A stretch of DNA of 64,000 nt from Neorhizobium huautlense. Its GTDB lineage: Bacteria; Pseudomonadota; Alphaproteobacteria; Rhizobiales; Rhizobiaceae. How positions within the stretch are numbered: position 1 is the stretch's first letter; every line of letters starts with the position of its first letter. The notes under the pieces are model-generated. The model was given only the letters and a program-made list of their open reading frames with translations. It made no database searches and was not told the origin of the DNA. Of the stretch, positions 9,408 to 19,130 are shown piece by piece. Location of the stretch: contig NZ_PVBM01000002.1 in NCBI RefSeq assembly GCF_002968575.1, positions 124,001-188,000 of the forward strand. Reading direction: 5' to 3'. The position numbers were made by a program, and so were the translations under genes.

Positions 9408-10181
9408 ATGGACCAGAAAGAAAAGGCTACCGCATTCGCTGCACTTCATCAGAAGGGTAATCCGGTCATCATCTACAATATCTGGGACGCCGGCACGGCA
9501 AAGGCGGTTGCGGACGCCGGCGCGAAGGCTCTCGGCACCGGAAGCTGGTCCGTGGCTGCGGCGCAAGGTTATACCGATGGCGAGAACCTGCCGATGGAGG
9601 CGCTGCTTTCGACCGCAAAATCGATCGCCTCCGCTGTCGAACTGCCGCTGTCGGTGGATTTTGAAGGTGGGTATGCGGAAGATCCGGCAGAGCTTGCCAA
9701 AAATGTCGCGAAGGTCATCGACGCGGGCGCGATCGGCGTCAATTTTGAGGATCAGGTGGTCGGCGGCAGTGGCGTTTACCCGATCAGTCGACAGGCGGAG
9801 CGCATTCGTGCCATCCGATCTCTGGCAGATTCGCGCGGGATCCCACTCTTCATCAATGCCAGGACCGATCTCTTCCTTCAGGAGGGCGACCGGACAAAGC
9901 ATGCGGCGCTTCTGGATGAAGCGGTCGCGCGGGCGAGGGCCTATGCGGAAGCTGGCGGCAATGGCTTCTTTGCGCCGGGCCTGGCAGATGAGGAGCTTAT
10001 CCGCAAGCTTTGCGAAGCTTCGCCGGTGCCGGTCAATATCATGATGATGCCGGGCGTCTCGGCGCCGAAGCGGCTCGGAGAACTCGGCGTCGCAAGGGTG
10101 AGCTATGGCCCCGGTCCCTATCGGGCGATGATGGCGAAGCTCAAGGAAGATGCAGCGGCGGTCTTCACCGCCGCCGCTTAG
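9408..10181 (+). CDS. Isocitrate lyase/phosphoenolpyruvate mutase superfamily protein
   Basis: A 257-residue single-domain alpha/beta-barrel enzyme. Members cleave or form C-C or P-C bonds next to a carboxylate (methylisocitrate lyase, oxaloacetate hydrolase, phosphonopyruvate hydrolase). Visible are the metal-binding segment VDFEGGY (Asp84, Glu86), VNFEDQ (Glu114, Asp115) and INARTD. The KKCGH lyase loop of true isocitrate lyases is absent and the protein is shorter, which argues against isocitrate lyase itself. ATG with GGGAG eight bases before. Single gene facing argB. The reaction is not assignable from sequence. Confidence 0.82.
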   Translation: MDQKEKATAFAALHQKGNPVIIYNIWDAGTAKAVADAGAKALGTGSWSVAAAQGYTDGENLPMEALLSTAKSIASAVELPLSVDFEGGYAEDPAELAKNVAKVIDAGAIGVNFEDQVVGGSGVYPISRQAERIRAIRSLADSRGIPLFINARTDLFLQEGDRTKHAALLDEAVARARAYAEAGGNGFFAPGLADEELIRKLCEASPVPVNIMMMPGVSAPKRLGELGVARVSYGPGPYRAMMAKLKEDAAAVFTAAA

Positions 10182-10200
10182 GCCTCGATCGAGGAAGGGG

Positions 10201-11088
10201 TCACGGCACGATCAGCGTGCCGGCCCCATGCTCGGTGAAGATTTCGAGAAGCACCGAATGGGCGGTCTTGCCGTTCAGGATGACGACGCCCTGGACGCCG
10301 GCCTTGATTGCGTCGATGCAGGTCTCGACCTTCGGGATCATGCCGCCGGAGATCGTGCCGTCCTTGATGAGCGCCTGGGCCTGCGCCACCGTCAGCTCCT
10401 TGATGAGCTGCTTGTCCTTGTCCAGAACACCCGGAACGTCGGTAAGGAAGAGCAGGCGGGTGGCATTGAGGGCGCCGGCGATGGCCCCCGCGAACGTATC
10501 GGCGTTGATGTTATAGGTGGCGCCGTCGCGGCCGGGGGCTACCGGGGCGATAACGGGAATCATCTCCGACTTGGCGAGCAGGTCGATCAGCGTGCGGTCG
10601 ACTTCCACCACTTCACCGACAAAGCCGAGATCGAGCACGCGCTCGATATTGCTGTCCGGGTCGACGACGGTCTTCCTGGCCTTTTCGGCGAACACCATAT
10701 TGCCGTCCTTGCCGCAAAGGCCGATCGCCCATTCGCCGGTCTGGTTGATCAGCGCGACGATTTCCTTGTTGATCGAGCCTGCCAGTACCATCTCGACGAT
10801 CTCGACGGTTTTCTGGTCGGTGACGCGCAGGCCGCCTTCGAACTTCGACTCGATGCCCATCTTGGTCAGCATGGCACCGATCTGCGGACCACCGCCGTGA
10901 ACGACGATCGGATTGACGCCGGACTGCTTGAGCAGCGCGATATCCGCCGCAAACGCCTTGCCGAGCTCGGAATCACCCATGGCGTGACCGCCGTACTTGA
11001 CGACGATGGTCTTGTTTTCATACCGCTGCATGTAGGGCAGCGCCTGCGCCAGAAGTTTGGCCTGAAGTTCGCTATCGGAAGTCGTCAT
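10201..11088 (-). CDS. argB: Acetylglutamate kinase
   Basis: Phosphorylates N-acetyl-L-glutamate in the second step of arginine synthesis. The 295-residue amino-acid-kinase-fold protein has the nucleotide-binding VVKYGGHAM segment near the N-terminus, the substrate loop [10 protein letters not shown], and the C-terminal SGGMIPKVE motif whose Lys contacts ATP phosphate. The ATG at 11088 has GGGGAAA upstream; a longer frame to 11859 is a shadow of the sigma-factor gene. argB normally follows engB in this group; here three genes on the opposite strand lie between them. argD and argF are about 48 kb away in the window. Confidence 0.97.
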   Translation of the reverse strand: MTTSDSELQAKLLAQALPYMQRYENKTIVVKYGGHAMGDSELGKAFAADIALLKQSGVNPIVVHGGGPQIGAMLTKMGIESKFEGGLRVTDQKTVEIVEMVLAGSINKEIVALINQTGEWAIGLCGKDGNMVFAEKARKTVVDPDSNIERVLDLGFVGEVVEVDRTLIDLLAKSEMIPVIAPVAPGRDGATYNINADTFAGAIAGALNATRLLFLTDVPGVLDKDKQLIKELTVAQAQALIKDGTISGGMIPKVETCIDAIKAGVQGVVILNGKTAHSVLLEIFTEHGAGTLIVP

Positions 11089-11151
11089 CGATTTCCCCGT
11101 GATGTGAGTGGGCGCCTTGTAGCGCATGTTTTTGACGGGGGAAATAATCCG

Positions 11152-11745
11152 ATGGCAAGATTTGCCCGTATACCGGCAACGACGCGCCCGGGAGACACGT
11201 GCTTGGCGACAGACACTGAAATAGCCGCCTTGATCGGCCGCGTCGCATTGCGCGACCGAGCCGGTCTGGCGGCGCTTTACGCCGCTGTATCTCCGAAACT
11301 TTTTTCCGTCTGTCTTCGTATCCTCAAGGACAGGGCCGATGCGGAAGATGCGCTGCAGGAAATTTTCGTCAAGATATGGCAACGAGCCGACCGGTTCGCT
11401 GCCTCCGGTGCGAGCCCGTTGGGCTGGCTTGTGGCGGTGGCACGCAACCAGGCCATTGATCTTATGCGTGCCCGCAAGCCCGTTGCCGACAGTATCGACG
11501 AAACTTGGGACATCGCGGATGCGGCGCTCGATCCCGAAACGACTACCGTCCTCAAGGGCGAGGGCAAACGCATTGACAGGTGCATGGAAGAGTTGGAATC
11601 TGAACGAGCCAGCGCCGTGCGAAGCGCATATGTGGAAGGTCTGAGCTACCAGGAGCTGGCAGACCGCCACGGCGTACCGTTGAATACGGTGCGCACCTGG
11701 CTTCGGCGCAGCCTTTTGAAATTGAGAGAGTGCCTCGACCGATGA
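11152..11745 (+). CDS. ECF-type RNA polymerase sigma factor
   Basis: A 197-residue sigma-70-family protein with only regions 2 and 4. Region 2 (about 45-110) includes [14 protein letters not shown] and the promoter-melting part ending in AIDLMRA; region 4 (about 135-190) has the helix-turn-helix around [21 protein letters not shown]. The ATG at 11152 is preceded by GGGGGA; an in-frame TTG at 11203, with GGGAG upstream, is a real alternative that starts closer to region 2. Its stop overlaps the start of the anti-sigma gene (ATGA). It resembles the SigK/RskA-type group rather than the general-stress EcfG. It probably controls this unit, including the fasciclin gene, but that is inference. Confidence 0.9.
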   Translation: MARFARIPATTRPGDTCLATDTEIAALIGRVALRDRAGLAALYAAVSPKLFSVCLRILKDRADAEDALQEIFVKIWQRADRFAASGASPLGWLVAVARNQAIDLMRARKPVADSIDETWDIADAALDPETTTVLKGEGKRIDRCMEELESERASAVRSAYVEGLSYQELADRHGVPLNTVRTWLRRSLLKLRECLDR

Positions 11746-12470
11746 CGACGCCCGAACAGAGCGAAGGAGACCGCTCCCGCGATGAATTGCTCGCAGGCGA
11801 ATACGTCCTGGGCGTACTCTCGCTTGCCGATCGCGAGCGTGTGGCCGCGCGCATCGCAAGAGACCGGGCCTTTGCGGCGATCGTCGCTCGATGGCAGGAA
11901 AATCTGGCGAGCTTCAACGGCGACTACGATGAGGTTCTCCCGCCCGCGGGCGTCTATTCTAAGATAGAGACCCGGCTTTTCCCGCACAAGACTTTCGCGC
12001 AGGAGCTCGTCGCGACCGGCAAATGGTGGAACTCGCTGCTGTTGTGGCGTGGCATTGCGCTTGGGTCCGTGGCTGTACTGATCGCTTACGTTTCTCTTGA
12101 CACCGGTTGGATAGGTACACCGACGTCTCGTCCGCTGGTCGCCGAGCTTGCCGGAGAAGGCAATTCAATCAGCCTGGTCGCCGCCTACAACGTCGTCGAC
12201 GGCCGCTTGCGGGTGACACCGGTGGCGGCCGGTGCGGCCGATCAGCATTCGCTTGAACTCTGGCTGGTACCTGGCGGTGACGATCCGGCAATCTCCCTCG
12301 GTGTACTGCCTCAGACGGGCGAAGGTTCGGTCGAAATTCCGGCTCACCTCCGTCCGAGACTTGGCGAAGGCGTGACCCTCGCCGTCAGCCTCGAGCCGTT
12401 CGGCGGCTCTCCGACCGGTAAAGCCACCGGTCCCGTGATCGCGGTTGGCCAGACGCGTCGGTCCAATTAA
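11742..12470 (+). CDS. Anti-sigma factor, RskA-type
   Basis: A 242-residue single-pass inner-membrane protein. The cytoplasmic part (about 1-95) has the [14 protein letters not shown] start typical of anti-sigma-K-like proteins and would bind the sigma factor encoded just before. A membrane helix lies at about 98-118, followed by a periplasmic RskA-like domain with [15 protein letters not shown] and [10 protein letters not shown]. There is no HxxxCxxC zinc motif, so it is not a ZAS/ChrR redox-sensing type. It overlaps the sigma gene by 4 bp. Membrane-controlled release of the sigma factor by proteolysis is known for the family and inferred here. Confidence 0.88.
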   Translation: MTTPEQSEGDRSRDELLAGEYVLGVLSLADRERVAARIARDRAFAAIVARWQENLASFNGDYDEVLPPAGVYSKIETRLFPHKTFAQELVATGKWWNSLLLWRGIALGSVAVLIAYVSLDTGWIGTPTSRPLVAELAGEGNSISLVAAYNVVDGRLRVTPVAAGAADQHSLELWLVPGGDDPAISLGVLPQTGEGSVEIPAHLRPRLGEGVTLAVSLEPFGGSPTGKATGPVIAVGQTRRSN

Positions 12471-12563
12471 AATTAGCGCTTAAAAACCAAGGAGTTGAAT
12501 TTTTTCTGCCGCTTTTTTCCACTGTGGCTGAAACTCTTTCCCTCTCCCTTCCGTCCCTTGCTG

Positions 12564-12584
12564 CGTCCCGCAGACCGCGGGACG
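12564..12584. repeat. 8-bp perfect hairpin upstream of the fasciclin gene
   Basis: CGTCCCGC and GCGGGACG flank a five-base loop, 67 bp before the fasciclin start. No T-run follows. It may separate the sigma/anti-sigma transcript from the fasciclin gene or form part of a 5' leader. Confidence 0.5.
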
Positions 12585-12651
12585 TGAACCGCCCTGGGAG
12601 GCGCATCCGTGCCGGGGCGATCAGATCCTTTAAAAGGAAGAGGAAAACAGA

Positions 12652-13209
12652 ATGTCCAAATTCGCACTCCGCACATTTGCCGTCGCAACAGCTCTCTCCG
12701 CAGCCGTGGTCGCAGCCCATGCCGCCAATCCGAAGGTCGGCGGCGCGGCCATGTTCGAAGACAAGAACATCGTCGAGAACGCGGTGAATTCCAAGGATCA
12801 TACGACCCTGGTGGCAGCCGTCAAAGCGGCCGGCCTGGTCGAAACACTGCAGGGCAAGGGTCCTTTCACCGTGTTCGCGCCGACCAACGACGCGTTCGCG
12901 GAACTCCCTAAAGGCACGGTCGATACGCTTTTGAAGCCGGAAAACAAGGCGCAGCTGACCAAGGTTCTGACCTGCCACGTTGTCGCTGCGAACGCCATGT
13001 CGAGCGCTATCGAAAAGATGATCAAGGACGACAAGGGCACCCATGACGTCAAGACCGTCGGCGGCTGCGTCCTGAAAGCCAAGCAGGACATGGGCAAGAT
13101 CACCTTGACCGATGAGAACGGCAATGTCGCCCAGGTTACGATCGCCGACGTAAAGCAGTCGAACGGTGTCATTCACGTAGTCGACAAGGTCGTGCTGCCC
13201 AAGATGTAA
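12652..13209 (+). CDS. Secreted fasciclin (FAS1) domain protein
   Basis: A 185-residue exported protein with a signal peptide (residues 1-24, AHA-AN cleavage) and one FAS1 domain. The conserved H1 segment FTVFAPTNDAFAEL and the H2 segment GVIHVVDKVVLP near the C-terminus are clear. FAS1 domains mediate adhesion or cell-surface interaction; in rhizobia such proteins are often linked to an ECF sigma/anti-sigma pair, as here, suggesting it is a target of that sigma factor. AAGGAAGAGGA upstream gives a good ribosome site. Downstream is a strong hairpin shared with convergent engB. Confidence 0.92.
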   Translation: MSKFALRTFAVATALSAAVVAAHAANPKVGGAAMFEDKNIVENAVNSKDHTTLVAAVKAAGLVETLQGKGPFTVFAPTNDAFAELPKGTVDTLLKPENKAQLTKVLTCHVVAANAMSSAIEKMIKDDKGTHDVKTVGGCVLKAKQDMGKITLTDENGNVAQVTIADVKQSNGVIHVVDKVVLPKM

Positions 13210-13243
13210 GGGCCGGTCGCAGGCGTTTTGCCGTTACACCCGG

Positions 13244-13275
13244 AGCCGGTCGCTTCCTCTGAAGCGGCCGGCTTT
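13244..13275 (+). terminator. Intrinsic terminator after the fasciclin gene
   Basis: A 13-bp stem (AGCCGGTCGCTTC with GAAGCGGCCGGCT, one G-T pair) with a four-base loop and a short TTT tail, between the stops of the fasciclin gene and convergent engB. Confidence 0.7.
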
Positions 13276-13285
13276 GTACGAGAAG

Positions 13286-13945
13286 TTACAATGGCTGGCC
13301 GACGGTCTCCCCGATCGCCAGACGGAGTTCGTCGATGCCTTTGCCTTTCTCAGAAGATGTCGAAAGCACGAAGGGATAGGCAGCGGGCCGTTTGCGGATC
13401 TTTTCCGTCGTCTCGGCGATCAGCTTGTCGACCGCCGGCTCCTTTATCTTGTCCGTCTTGGTTAGCACGATCTGATAGGAAACCGCCGCCTTGTCGAGCA
13501 GGTCCAAAACCTCGTCGTCATTCTTCTTGAGGCCGTGGCGGCTGTCGATCAGGACATAGACACGCTTCAGCGTGGCACGACCGCGCAGGTAGTCGAAGAC
13601 GAGCTTCGTCCATGCGTCGACGTGCTCCTTCGGCGCCTGCGCATAGCCGTAGCCCGGCATGTCGACCAAGGCCATGGGGGGCAGATCCAGCCCTTCACCG
13701 GAATAACCCTCCGGCACGAAATAGTTAAGTTCCTGGGTGCGGCCGGGCGTATTGGAGGTGCGTGCCAGACCCTTCTGGCCGACAAGGGCATTGATCAGCG
13801 AGGACTTGCCTACATTCGAACGTCCTGCGAAGGCCACTTCGAGCGGGCCTTCGGGCGGCAGGAATTTCATCGAAGGTACGCCACGGATGAAGATCCAGGG
13901 GCGGCCGAAAAGCGGCTTGTCGTCCATGTTCTTGTCAGCGGGCAT
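13286..13945 (-). CDS. engB: Ribosome biogenesis GTPase YihA/YsxC (EngB)
   Basis: An essential GTPase for late assembly of the large ribosomal subunit. The 219-residue protein carries G1 GRSNVGKSS at 41-49, G3 DMPGYGYA, G4 TKTDK and the switch region TPGRTQ. It lies downstream of yidC, from which it is separated by a terminator, and is convergent with the fasciclin gene. In related genomes argB follows directly; here the sigma/anti-sigma/fasciclin genes intervene. Confidence 0.96.
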   Translation of the reverse strand: MPADKNMDDKPLFGRPWIFIRGVPSMKFLPPEGPLEVAFAGRSNVGKSSLINALVGQKGLARTSNTPGRTQELNYFVPEGYSGEGLDLPPMALVDMPGYGYAQAPKEHVDAWTKLVFDYLRGRATLKRVYVLIDSRHGLKKNDDEVLDLLDKAAVSYQIVLTKTDKIKEPAVDKLIAETTEKIRKRPAAYPFVLSTSSEKGKGIDELRLAIGETVGQPL

Positions 13946-14036
13946 TGGGTTATCGGTCCTGTCTCAATCGAAGCGACACGGCTTCCGGGTTTTGCCGCAG
14001 AATGTCAAGCTATGGAAGATATTTGCCTGTCGTCAT

Positions 14037-14064
14037 AAAAGAAAACCCCGGCGGACCGGGGTTT
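14037..14064 (-). terminator. Intrinsic terminator of the rpmH-rnpA-yidC transcript
   Basis: Read on the minus strand, AACCCCGG and CCGGGGTT enclose a four-base loop and are followed by TTTTCTTTT, immediately downstream of yidC. A textbook intrinsic terminator; it implies that engB has its own promoter or depends on read-through. Confidence 0.88.
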
Positions 14065-14070
14065 CGGAAG

Positions 14071-15873
14071 CTATTTCGAGGCTGCCGGTTTTCGCCGGAA
14101 GAGCCCCTTCAGATTGTCGAAGAGCTCGATCTTGGCGCCGTGGCGCTTCATGATCATTGCCTGCTGGGTGATCGAAAGCGTGTTGTTCCAAGCCCAGTAG
14201 ATGACGAGGCCAGCCGGGAAGGATGCCAGCATGAAGGTGAAGACCAGCGGCATCCAGGTAAAGATCATTGCCTGGGTCGGGTCCGGCGGCGTCGGGTTCA
14301 TACGCATCTGCAGGAACATCGTGACGCCCATGACGAGCGGCCAGACGCCAATCAGCAGGAAGTGCGGCACGTCGTAGGGAAGCAGGCCGAACAGGTTGAA
14401 CAGCGACGTCGGATCGGGAGCCGACAGATCCTGAATCCAGCCGAAGAAGGGCGCGTGCCGCATCTCGATCGTAACGTAGATGACCTTGTAGAGAGCGAAG
14501 AAGACCGGGATCTGCAGCACGACCGGCCAGCAACCGGCGATCGGATTGATCTTTTCCTCCTTGTAGAGCTGCATCATCGCCTGCTGCATGCCCATGCGGT
14601 CATCGCCGAACTTGGCTTTCAGCTCCTCCATCTTGGGCTGGACGCGCTTCATATTGGCCATGGAGGCGTATTGCTTGCTGGCCAGCGGGAAGAAGAGCGC
14701 CTTGACGACGACGGTCGTCAGCAGGATCGCGACGCCGAAATTGCCCACGTGACGGAAGAAGAAGTCCATCAGCTGGAACATCGGCTTGGTGATGAAGTAG
14801 AACCAGCCCCAATCGATCAGTCGGTTGAACTGCGGGATTTTGAGTTCCGTCTCATAGCGCGAGATCAGAGGCACTTCCTTGGCGCCGGCGAAGACGAGGT
14901 TCTTGAGCTCGGTAGACTGACCCGGCTGGACCGTCAGATCGTCGCCCTTGTAGTCTGCCTGGTAGCTCGCCTGTCCGCCGGTGAAATGCGAGAAACGGGT
15001 GACGTAAGGCATGGACTGGGGCGGAGCGATCGTCGCAGCCCAGTATTTGTCCGTGATGCCGAACCACCCGGTGGTTGCCTTGTCGTGGGTATATTGTTCT
15101 TCCTCGATATTGGCATAGGTGTGTTCGCTAAGCGCGCCGTCTTCACCCATCACCCCGATGAAGCCTTCGTGGATGACCCAAACCGAAGGAGTCGCAGGCT
15201 TGTTGTGACGCAGAATCCGCCCATAAGGCGTCAATGTGACGGGTGCGCCGCTGGTGTTGTCGATCTTGTCGTTGACGGTCAACATGTAATGATCGTCGAC
15301 GGAGATGGTGCGCGTGAAGGTGATGCCCTTCTCGTTTGTGAAGGACAGCGTCACCGGCGTCTGCTGAGTGAGTTTCTCGCCGCTTGCTACCGTCCACTGG
15401 GTTCCCGCGCCAGGAACGGTGCCGATGGATTCGTTCGGAATATAGCCGAGTTCGGTGAAATGCCCGTCCTTGGTGTCGGAGGGCGAAAAGAGCGTGATGA
15501 TCGGGCTCTGGTCGTCAACGGTTTCGTGATATTCGCGAAGCTTCAGATCGTCGAAACGCGCGCCGGTGAGATTGATGGAACCGATCAGGGCAGGGGTTTC
15601 GATCTGAACACGCTGCGACCGTGCAAGCGCCTGATCGCGGGTGATGGTCGTCTGGCCGGAAGCGGCACCAGGTAGATTGCCAGTCGGCGCGCTCGAGGCG
15701 CCGGGGCTTTCCGGCGATACCGGCTGGGCCGTTTCTCCCTGGAGTGCGCGGCGGGCCTCTTCGGCACGCTGCTGCGCCTCCATCCTGGGATTCATGTAGA
15801 GGAACTGCCAGGCAATGACGATCAGCACCGAGAGCGCGATCGCGATGAAGTAGTTACGATTTTTTTCCATCAT
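14071..15873 (-). CDS. yidC: Membrane protein insertase YidC
   Basis: Inserts and folds inner-membrane proteins, alone or with SecYEG. The 600-residue protein has an N-terminal membrane helix (about 8-28), an acidic, proline-rich linker, a large periplasmic domain (to about 370) and the C-terminal five-helix insertase core, with the hallmark [20 protein letters not shown] amphipathic segment and the basic tail RRKPAASK. The start overlaps the rnpA stop in an ATGA. Part of rpmH-rnpA-yidC. Confidence 0.97.
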   Translation of the reverse strand: MMEKNRNYFIAIALSVLIVIAWQFLYMNPRMEAQQRAEEARRALQGETAQPVSPESPGASSAPTGNLPGAASGQTTITRDQALARSQRVQIETPALIGSINLTGARFDDLKLREYHETVDDQSPIITLFSPSDTKDGHFTELGYIPNESIGTVPGAGTQWTVASGEKLTQQTPVTLSFTNEKGITFTRTISVDDHYMLTVNDKIDNTSGAPVTLTPYGRILRHNKPATPSVWVIHEGFIGVMGEDGALSEHTYANIEEEQYTHDKATTGWFGITDKYWAATIAPPQSMPYVTRFSHFTGGQASYQADYKGDDLTVQPGQSTELKNLVFAGAKEVPLISRYETELKIPQFNRLIDWGWFYFITKPMFQLMDFFFRHVGNFGVAILLTTVVVKALFFPLASKQYASMANMKRVQPKMEELKAKFGDDRMGMQQAMMQLYKEEKINPIAGCWPVVLQIPVFFALYKVIYVTIEMRHAPFFGWIQDLSAPDPTSLFNLFGLLPYDVPHFLLIGVWPLVMGVTMFLQMRMNPTPPDPTQAMIFTWMPLVFTFMLASFPAGLVIYWAWNNTLSITQQAMIMKRHGAKIELFDNLKGLFRRKPAASK

Positions 15874-16262
15874 GCTTTCCTGGAACGGGTCTCCTCGGAC
15901 CGCTTCGGCTTCGGCCTGTTTTCAATGCGCGCGATGAGCTGAGCCGTCATATCAGCGAAGGGAGCCGACAGCACCTCCCGACGCGCGACAATCACATAGT
16001 CGTGTCCGCTCTTCATTGCAAATCCGGCAGAGTGCCTCACGGCCTCCTTGAGGCGCCGACGCATGCGGTTGCGCTCGACTGCATTGCCATGTTTCTTGGT
16101 GACGGTGAAGCCGACGCGCGGCGCTTCGTCCGGCGCATTGCGGTCGAGCACTTCCAGAAGAAAGGTGCGCCCCCGACGGCTTTCGCCTTGCCGAACAGCA
16201 AGAAACTGCGGCCGGCTTTTCAGCCGCCCGACAGTTTTCTTGTTCTTTTTCTCGTCTGTCAT
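15870..16262 (-). CDS. rnpA: Ribonuclease P protein component
   Basis: Protein subunit of RNase P, which matures tRNA 5' ends. The 130-residue basic protein has the family motif [13 protein letters not shown] preceded by [14 protein letters not shown]. The N-terminus [17 protein letters not shown] fits the rhizobial form. It lies 27 bp downstream of rpmH and overlaps yidC by 4 bp, so the order rpmH-rnpA-yidC is conserved. Confidence 0.95.
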   Translation of the reverse strand: MTDEKKNKKTVGRLKSRPQFLAVRQGESRRGRTFLLEVLDRNAPDEAPRVGFTVTKKHGNAVERNRMRRRLKEAVRHSAGFAMKSGHDYVIVARREVLSAPFADMTAQLIARIENRPKPKRSEETRSRKA

Positions 16263-16289
16263 CGCCCGGTGATCTCGGGCATCCCAGCC

Positions 16290-16424
16290 TTAGGCCGAGA
16301 GACGCTTGCGGCCACGGGCGCGGCGTGCGGAAAGAACCTTCTGACCACCCTTGGTGGCCATGCGGGCGCGAAATCCGTGGCGGCGCTTGCGAACAAGCTT
16401 GGACGGTTGGTACGTACGCTTCAT
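16290..16424 (-). CDS. rpmH: 50S ribosomal protein L34
   Basis: A 44-residue, Arg/Lys-rich ribosomal protein, too short for ordinary ORF lists. The translation begins [18 protein letters not shown] and ends GRKRLSA, matching L34 throughout. First gene of the rpmH-rnpA-yidC unit. Its promoter is about 130 bp upstream and the leader holds an 8-bp hairpin. Certain. Confidence 0.97.
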   Translation of the reverse strand: MKRTYQPSKLVRKRRHGFRARMATKGGQKVLSARRARGRKRLSA

Positions 16425-16460
16425 TTATTTAATACCGCGGTGTGCGGCCCTTCTTGGAGT

Positions 16461-16481
16461 TTGCTTCCGCAAAGGAAGCAA
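16461..16481 (-). promoter_or_regulatory. Hairpin in the rpmH 5' leader
   Basis: TTGCTTCC and GGAAGCAA form a perfect 8-bp stem with a five-base loop, 37 bp before the rpmH start and within the long leader that begins near 16546. Ribosomal-protein leaders are often regulatory, but no known L34 leader motif is recognised. Confidence 0.5.
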
Positions 16482-16552
16482 GAGCGTTTAGAGAAACGAT
16501 CTGCGCAAGCGGCTGCACGCGTGCAAGCCCGCCGGAGCTGAACGTGCGCGGC

Positions 16553-16581
16553 TTATAAGAGGACTCTGTCTGAAAAGTCAA
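16553..16581 (-). promoter_or_regulatory. Sigma-70 promoter of rpmH
   Basis: On the minus strand, TTGACT and TTATAA are separated by exactly 17 bp, close to the consensus. Transcription would start near 16546, giving a leader of about 120 bases before rpmH. Confidence 0.75.
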
Positions 16582-16916
16582 TCGCCGGCGAGCTTTTGCG
16601 GCTCGGCCCGACCTCCAGAACATTCAATTTGATGAAATCCATTAAAGGTTGTGGGAGTTGCCTGCGCAACTGAGAATGGCCGAAAATGTGGCAAAACCAT
16701 CCCGATTTCTGTCACGCTGTCATCTTTTTCGACAAATTATTCGGGGGAATAGGCATTCGCTGACAAATTTTCCTCCTCGCTTCGCTGCGCCCAAAGCCCG
16801 CCTGCTCAAGGATTATTAATGACTAGGTGCTAATTCTAGCAGTGATGTCGCGGATCTTCCGCATCAGTGTGCCGTGTCGCCAGCATCCCATGGTGTCTTG
16901 CAGGGGGAAAACTGCA

Positions 16917-18956
16917 GTGAGAATTAGAGCCAAGATCAACCTTCTCGTCGGGCTGATGAGCCTGTTTGCCTGTCTGATCGGCGGGCTTTCGCTTTTTGCG
17001 GTCGAGAAGTACCGGGCCCAGAGCCAGCAATACGCCGATGTGGCCGATCGCGCCCACAACGGAGAGCACCTCAACCGGTTGGTCACGGCAGTCGTCATGG
17101 ATGCCCGCGGTATCTATGCCGCGAAGGATATTGCGGCGACCAAGCAGTTCGGCGAAGGGATTGTGAAATCGCTGGCTGAAATGGAGAAACTACTTGCCGA
17201 ATGGCAGCCGAAAGTGCCGGCAGAGCAGAAGGCGATTTTCGAAAAACTGATGGCCCGTTCGGCGGAATTCAAGCAGTTCCGCAGCGAAACGGTCCGCCTC
17301 GGCCAGACCGAAGGCCCAGCGGCTGCCAACGTCCAGGGCAACAATGAAGGAAACCGCGCCAACCGCAAAGCCTACCAGGCGGAGATCGATGCGGTGGTGA
17401 AGATGGACCAGGCGCAGCTCGATGAACTCAGCGCCGGCATGGATGCCTTTGGCAACATGGTTTTCTACAGCGTGCTCATCGTCACCGTGATCGGCGTTGC
17501 CGGCGGAATGTCCTTCGGTCTGTATCTTGGCCGCAAAGAGCTGAGCCAGCCTATTCTCGACCTCACCTCGTCAATGAAGACGCTGGCGGATGGAGACTAC
17601 TCCGTGGCCGTTCCGCTCGTCGGCCGCAAGGATGAAGTCGGCGACATGGCGGCTGCTGTCGAGGTTTTCAAAAGGAATGGCATCGAGGTCGCTCGCATGA
17701 ACGCCTCCGAATCCACCATGCGCGGGAAGAACAACGAATTGCAGGCGCTGATGTCGGCGGTGGTCGCCGCCGCCGCCGAGGGCGACTTCACCCGCCGCAT
17801 CGACAAGCAGTGGGGCGAAGAGAGCCTCGACCGCTTCGCCAGCAATGTCGACCAACTGGTCGCAAGTGTTGACGCCGGCATTTCCGAAACACGGCGGGTC
17901 GTCAGGAGCCTTGCCGAAGGCGACCTTACCGATAGCATGAACGGCAATTTCAAGGGAGCTTTTGCCGAGCTGCAGCACAACGTCAACGCCACCATGGAGA
18001 CGTTGCGCGGAACGATGATCAACGTCCGCAGCGCCAGCGGCTCCATGAACGGCAGCGCTGCCGAACTCAGCAAGGCTACCAACGACCTGTCGCGGCGCAC
18101 GGAGCAGCAGGCTGCCGCGCTGGAGGAAACCTCCGCGGCACTGGATCAGATCACGGCTGTCGTGCGGACCTCCACCGAAAGGGCTCAAGAGGCAACGGTG
18201 ATGGTGGGCGAAGCCAAGCAGAGTGCCGTGCAGTCGGGCGAAGTCGTGCGCAATGCCGTCGACGCCATGGGTCGCATCGAGCAGGCCTCCCGTGAGATTG
18301 CTCAGATTACCAACGTCATCGACGAGATCGCCTTCCAGACCAATCTTCTGGCGCTCAACGCCGGTGTCGAAGCCGCCCGCGCGGGCGAAGCCGGCAAGGG
18401 CTTTGCTGTCGTGGCACAGGAAGTTCGCGAGCTCGCCCAGCGTTCTGCAAACGCGGCAAAGGACATCAAGGCGTTGATCAGCAAGTCGGGCGACGAGGTC
18501 GCCGGCGGCGTGATGCTGGTGCAGAAGACTGGCGAGGCGCTGTCGGAGATCGAAACCCGCGTGTTGCGCATCAACGACCATATCCACTCGATCGCGGTTG
18601 CCTCCCGGGAGCAGGCGACGGGACTGGCGGAGGTCAACACCGCCGTCAACCAGATGGACCAGGTGACCCAGCAGAATGCCGCCATGGTGGAAGAGACTTC
18701 GGCTGCGACCCAGAAGCTTTCTTCCGAAGCCGACAGCCTGTTCGCCATCGTCTCCAAATTCAACATCGGGCATCAGGAGCATCGCGCCGCCGAGCCTGCA
18801 AGGTCTTCGCGCCCCGCGGCGGCTGCCTCGGCTCAAGTTCAGCGCCCGCGCGTCTCGCCCGTCAAGGCGATGACGGGTGCTCTGACGCGGGCTTTCGGAG
18901 GAGGGGCAGCGGCTCGGGCTCCGGCAGCAGCGGCTGCGGATTGGGAAGAATTCTGA
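16917..18956 (+). CDS. Methyl-accepting chemotaxis protein with C-terminal CheR/CheB docking motif
   Basis: A 679-residue transmembrane chemoreceptor. Two membrane helices (about 7-29 and 180-203) flank a periplasmic, all-helical sensor domain. HAMP-like segments follow (about 205-258 and around 300-350), then the cytoplasmic signalling domain, whose hairpin tip is [20 protein letters not shown] at about 468-487. The last five residues, DWEEF, fit the xWxxF pentapeptide that tethers CheR and CheB. The start is a GTG at 16917 with GGGGG nine bases upstream, which places the first helix at the N-terminus; the open frame further upstream has no ribosome site. Monocistronic, ending at a strong terminator. 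Ligand unknown. Confidence 0.92.
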   Translation: MRIRAKINLLVGLMSLFACLIGGLSLFAVEKYRAQSQQYADVADRAHNGEHLNRLVTAVVMDARGIYAAKDIAATKQFGEGIVKSLAEMEKLLAEWQPKVPAEQKAIFEKLMARSAEFKQFRSETVRLGQTEGPAAANVQGNNEGNRANRKAYQAEIDAVVKMDQAQLDELSAGMDAFGNMVFYSVLIVTVIGVAGGMSFGLYLGRKELSQPILDLTSSMKTLADGDYSVAVPLVGRKDEVGDMAAAVEVFKRNGIEVARMNASESTMRGKNNELQALMSAVVAAAAEGDFTRRIDKQWGEESLDRFASNVDQLVASVDAGISETRRVVRSLAEGDLTDSMNGNFKGAFAELQHNVNATMETLRGTMINVRSASGSMNGSAAELSKATNDLSRRTEQQAAALEETSAALDQITAVVRTSTERAQEATVMVGEAKQSAVQSGEVVRNAVDAMGRIEQASREIAQITNVIDEIAFQTNLLALNAGVEAARAGEAGKGFAVVAQEVRELAQRSANAAKDIKALISKSGDEVAGGVMLVQKTGEALSEIETRVLRINDHIHSIAVASREQATGLAEVNTAVNQMDQVTQQNAAMVEETSAATQKLSSEADSLFAIVSKFNIGHQEHRAAEPARSSRPAAAASAQVQRPRVSPVKAMTGALTRAFGGGAAARAPAAAAADWEEF

Positions 18957-18986
18957 TCCGACCGGCCCTTTCAAACGAATAGGAAA

Positions 18987-19019
18987 GCGGAGACGGATGC
19001 CGTCTCCGCTTCTCTTTTT
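18987..19019 (+). terminator. Intrinsic terminator after the chemoreceptor gene
   Basis: GCGGAGACGG and CCGTCTCCGC form a perfect 10-bp stem with a three-base loop, followed by TTCTCTTTTT. Confidence 0.92.
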
Positions 19020-19130
19020 GCACTGCCGAAAGAGGGGCTGGTAAAAAAGCGTTGAATCTCTAAAATAGTCGATCATCCGTTGGCTCCGCCAGATGTTGGG
19101 CGGAAACGGAATTCGGGAATGGAGATCCGC

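Larger units (their letters stand above)
16425..16916. other. Intergenic region between rpmH (left) and the chemoreceptor gene (right)
   Basis: A 492-bp gap with no credible gene. The left third holds the rpmH leader hairpin and a strong sigma-70 promoter. The right two thirds are AT-rich around 16620-16830 and end with the ribosome site of the chemoreceptor. A direct repeat CTGTCAC/CTGTCAT at 16709-16723 has an 8-bp period and is not a PHO box. I see nothing else. Confidence 0.6.

Noticed and set aside
11101-12640. Common ECF-sigma promoter motif before the sigma gene and the fasciclin gene
   Set aside because: Both regions contain CGTGA and CGCAT-like words, but spacing differs and I could not make a convincing -35/-10 pair.
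16709-16723. Direct repeat CTGTCAC-G-CTGTCAT that looks like a PHO box
   Set aside because: The units are 8 bp apart instead of 11, and the neighbours (rpmH, chemoreceptor) are not expected Pho genes.
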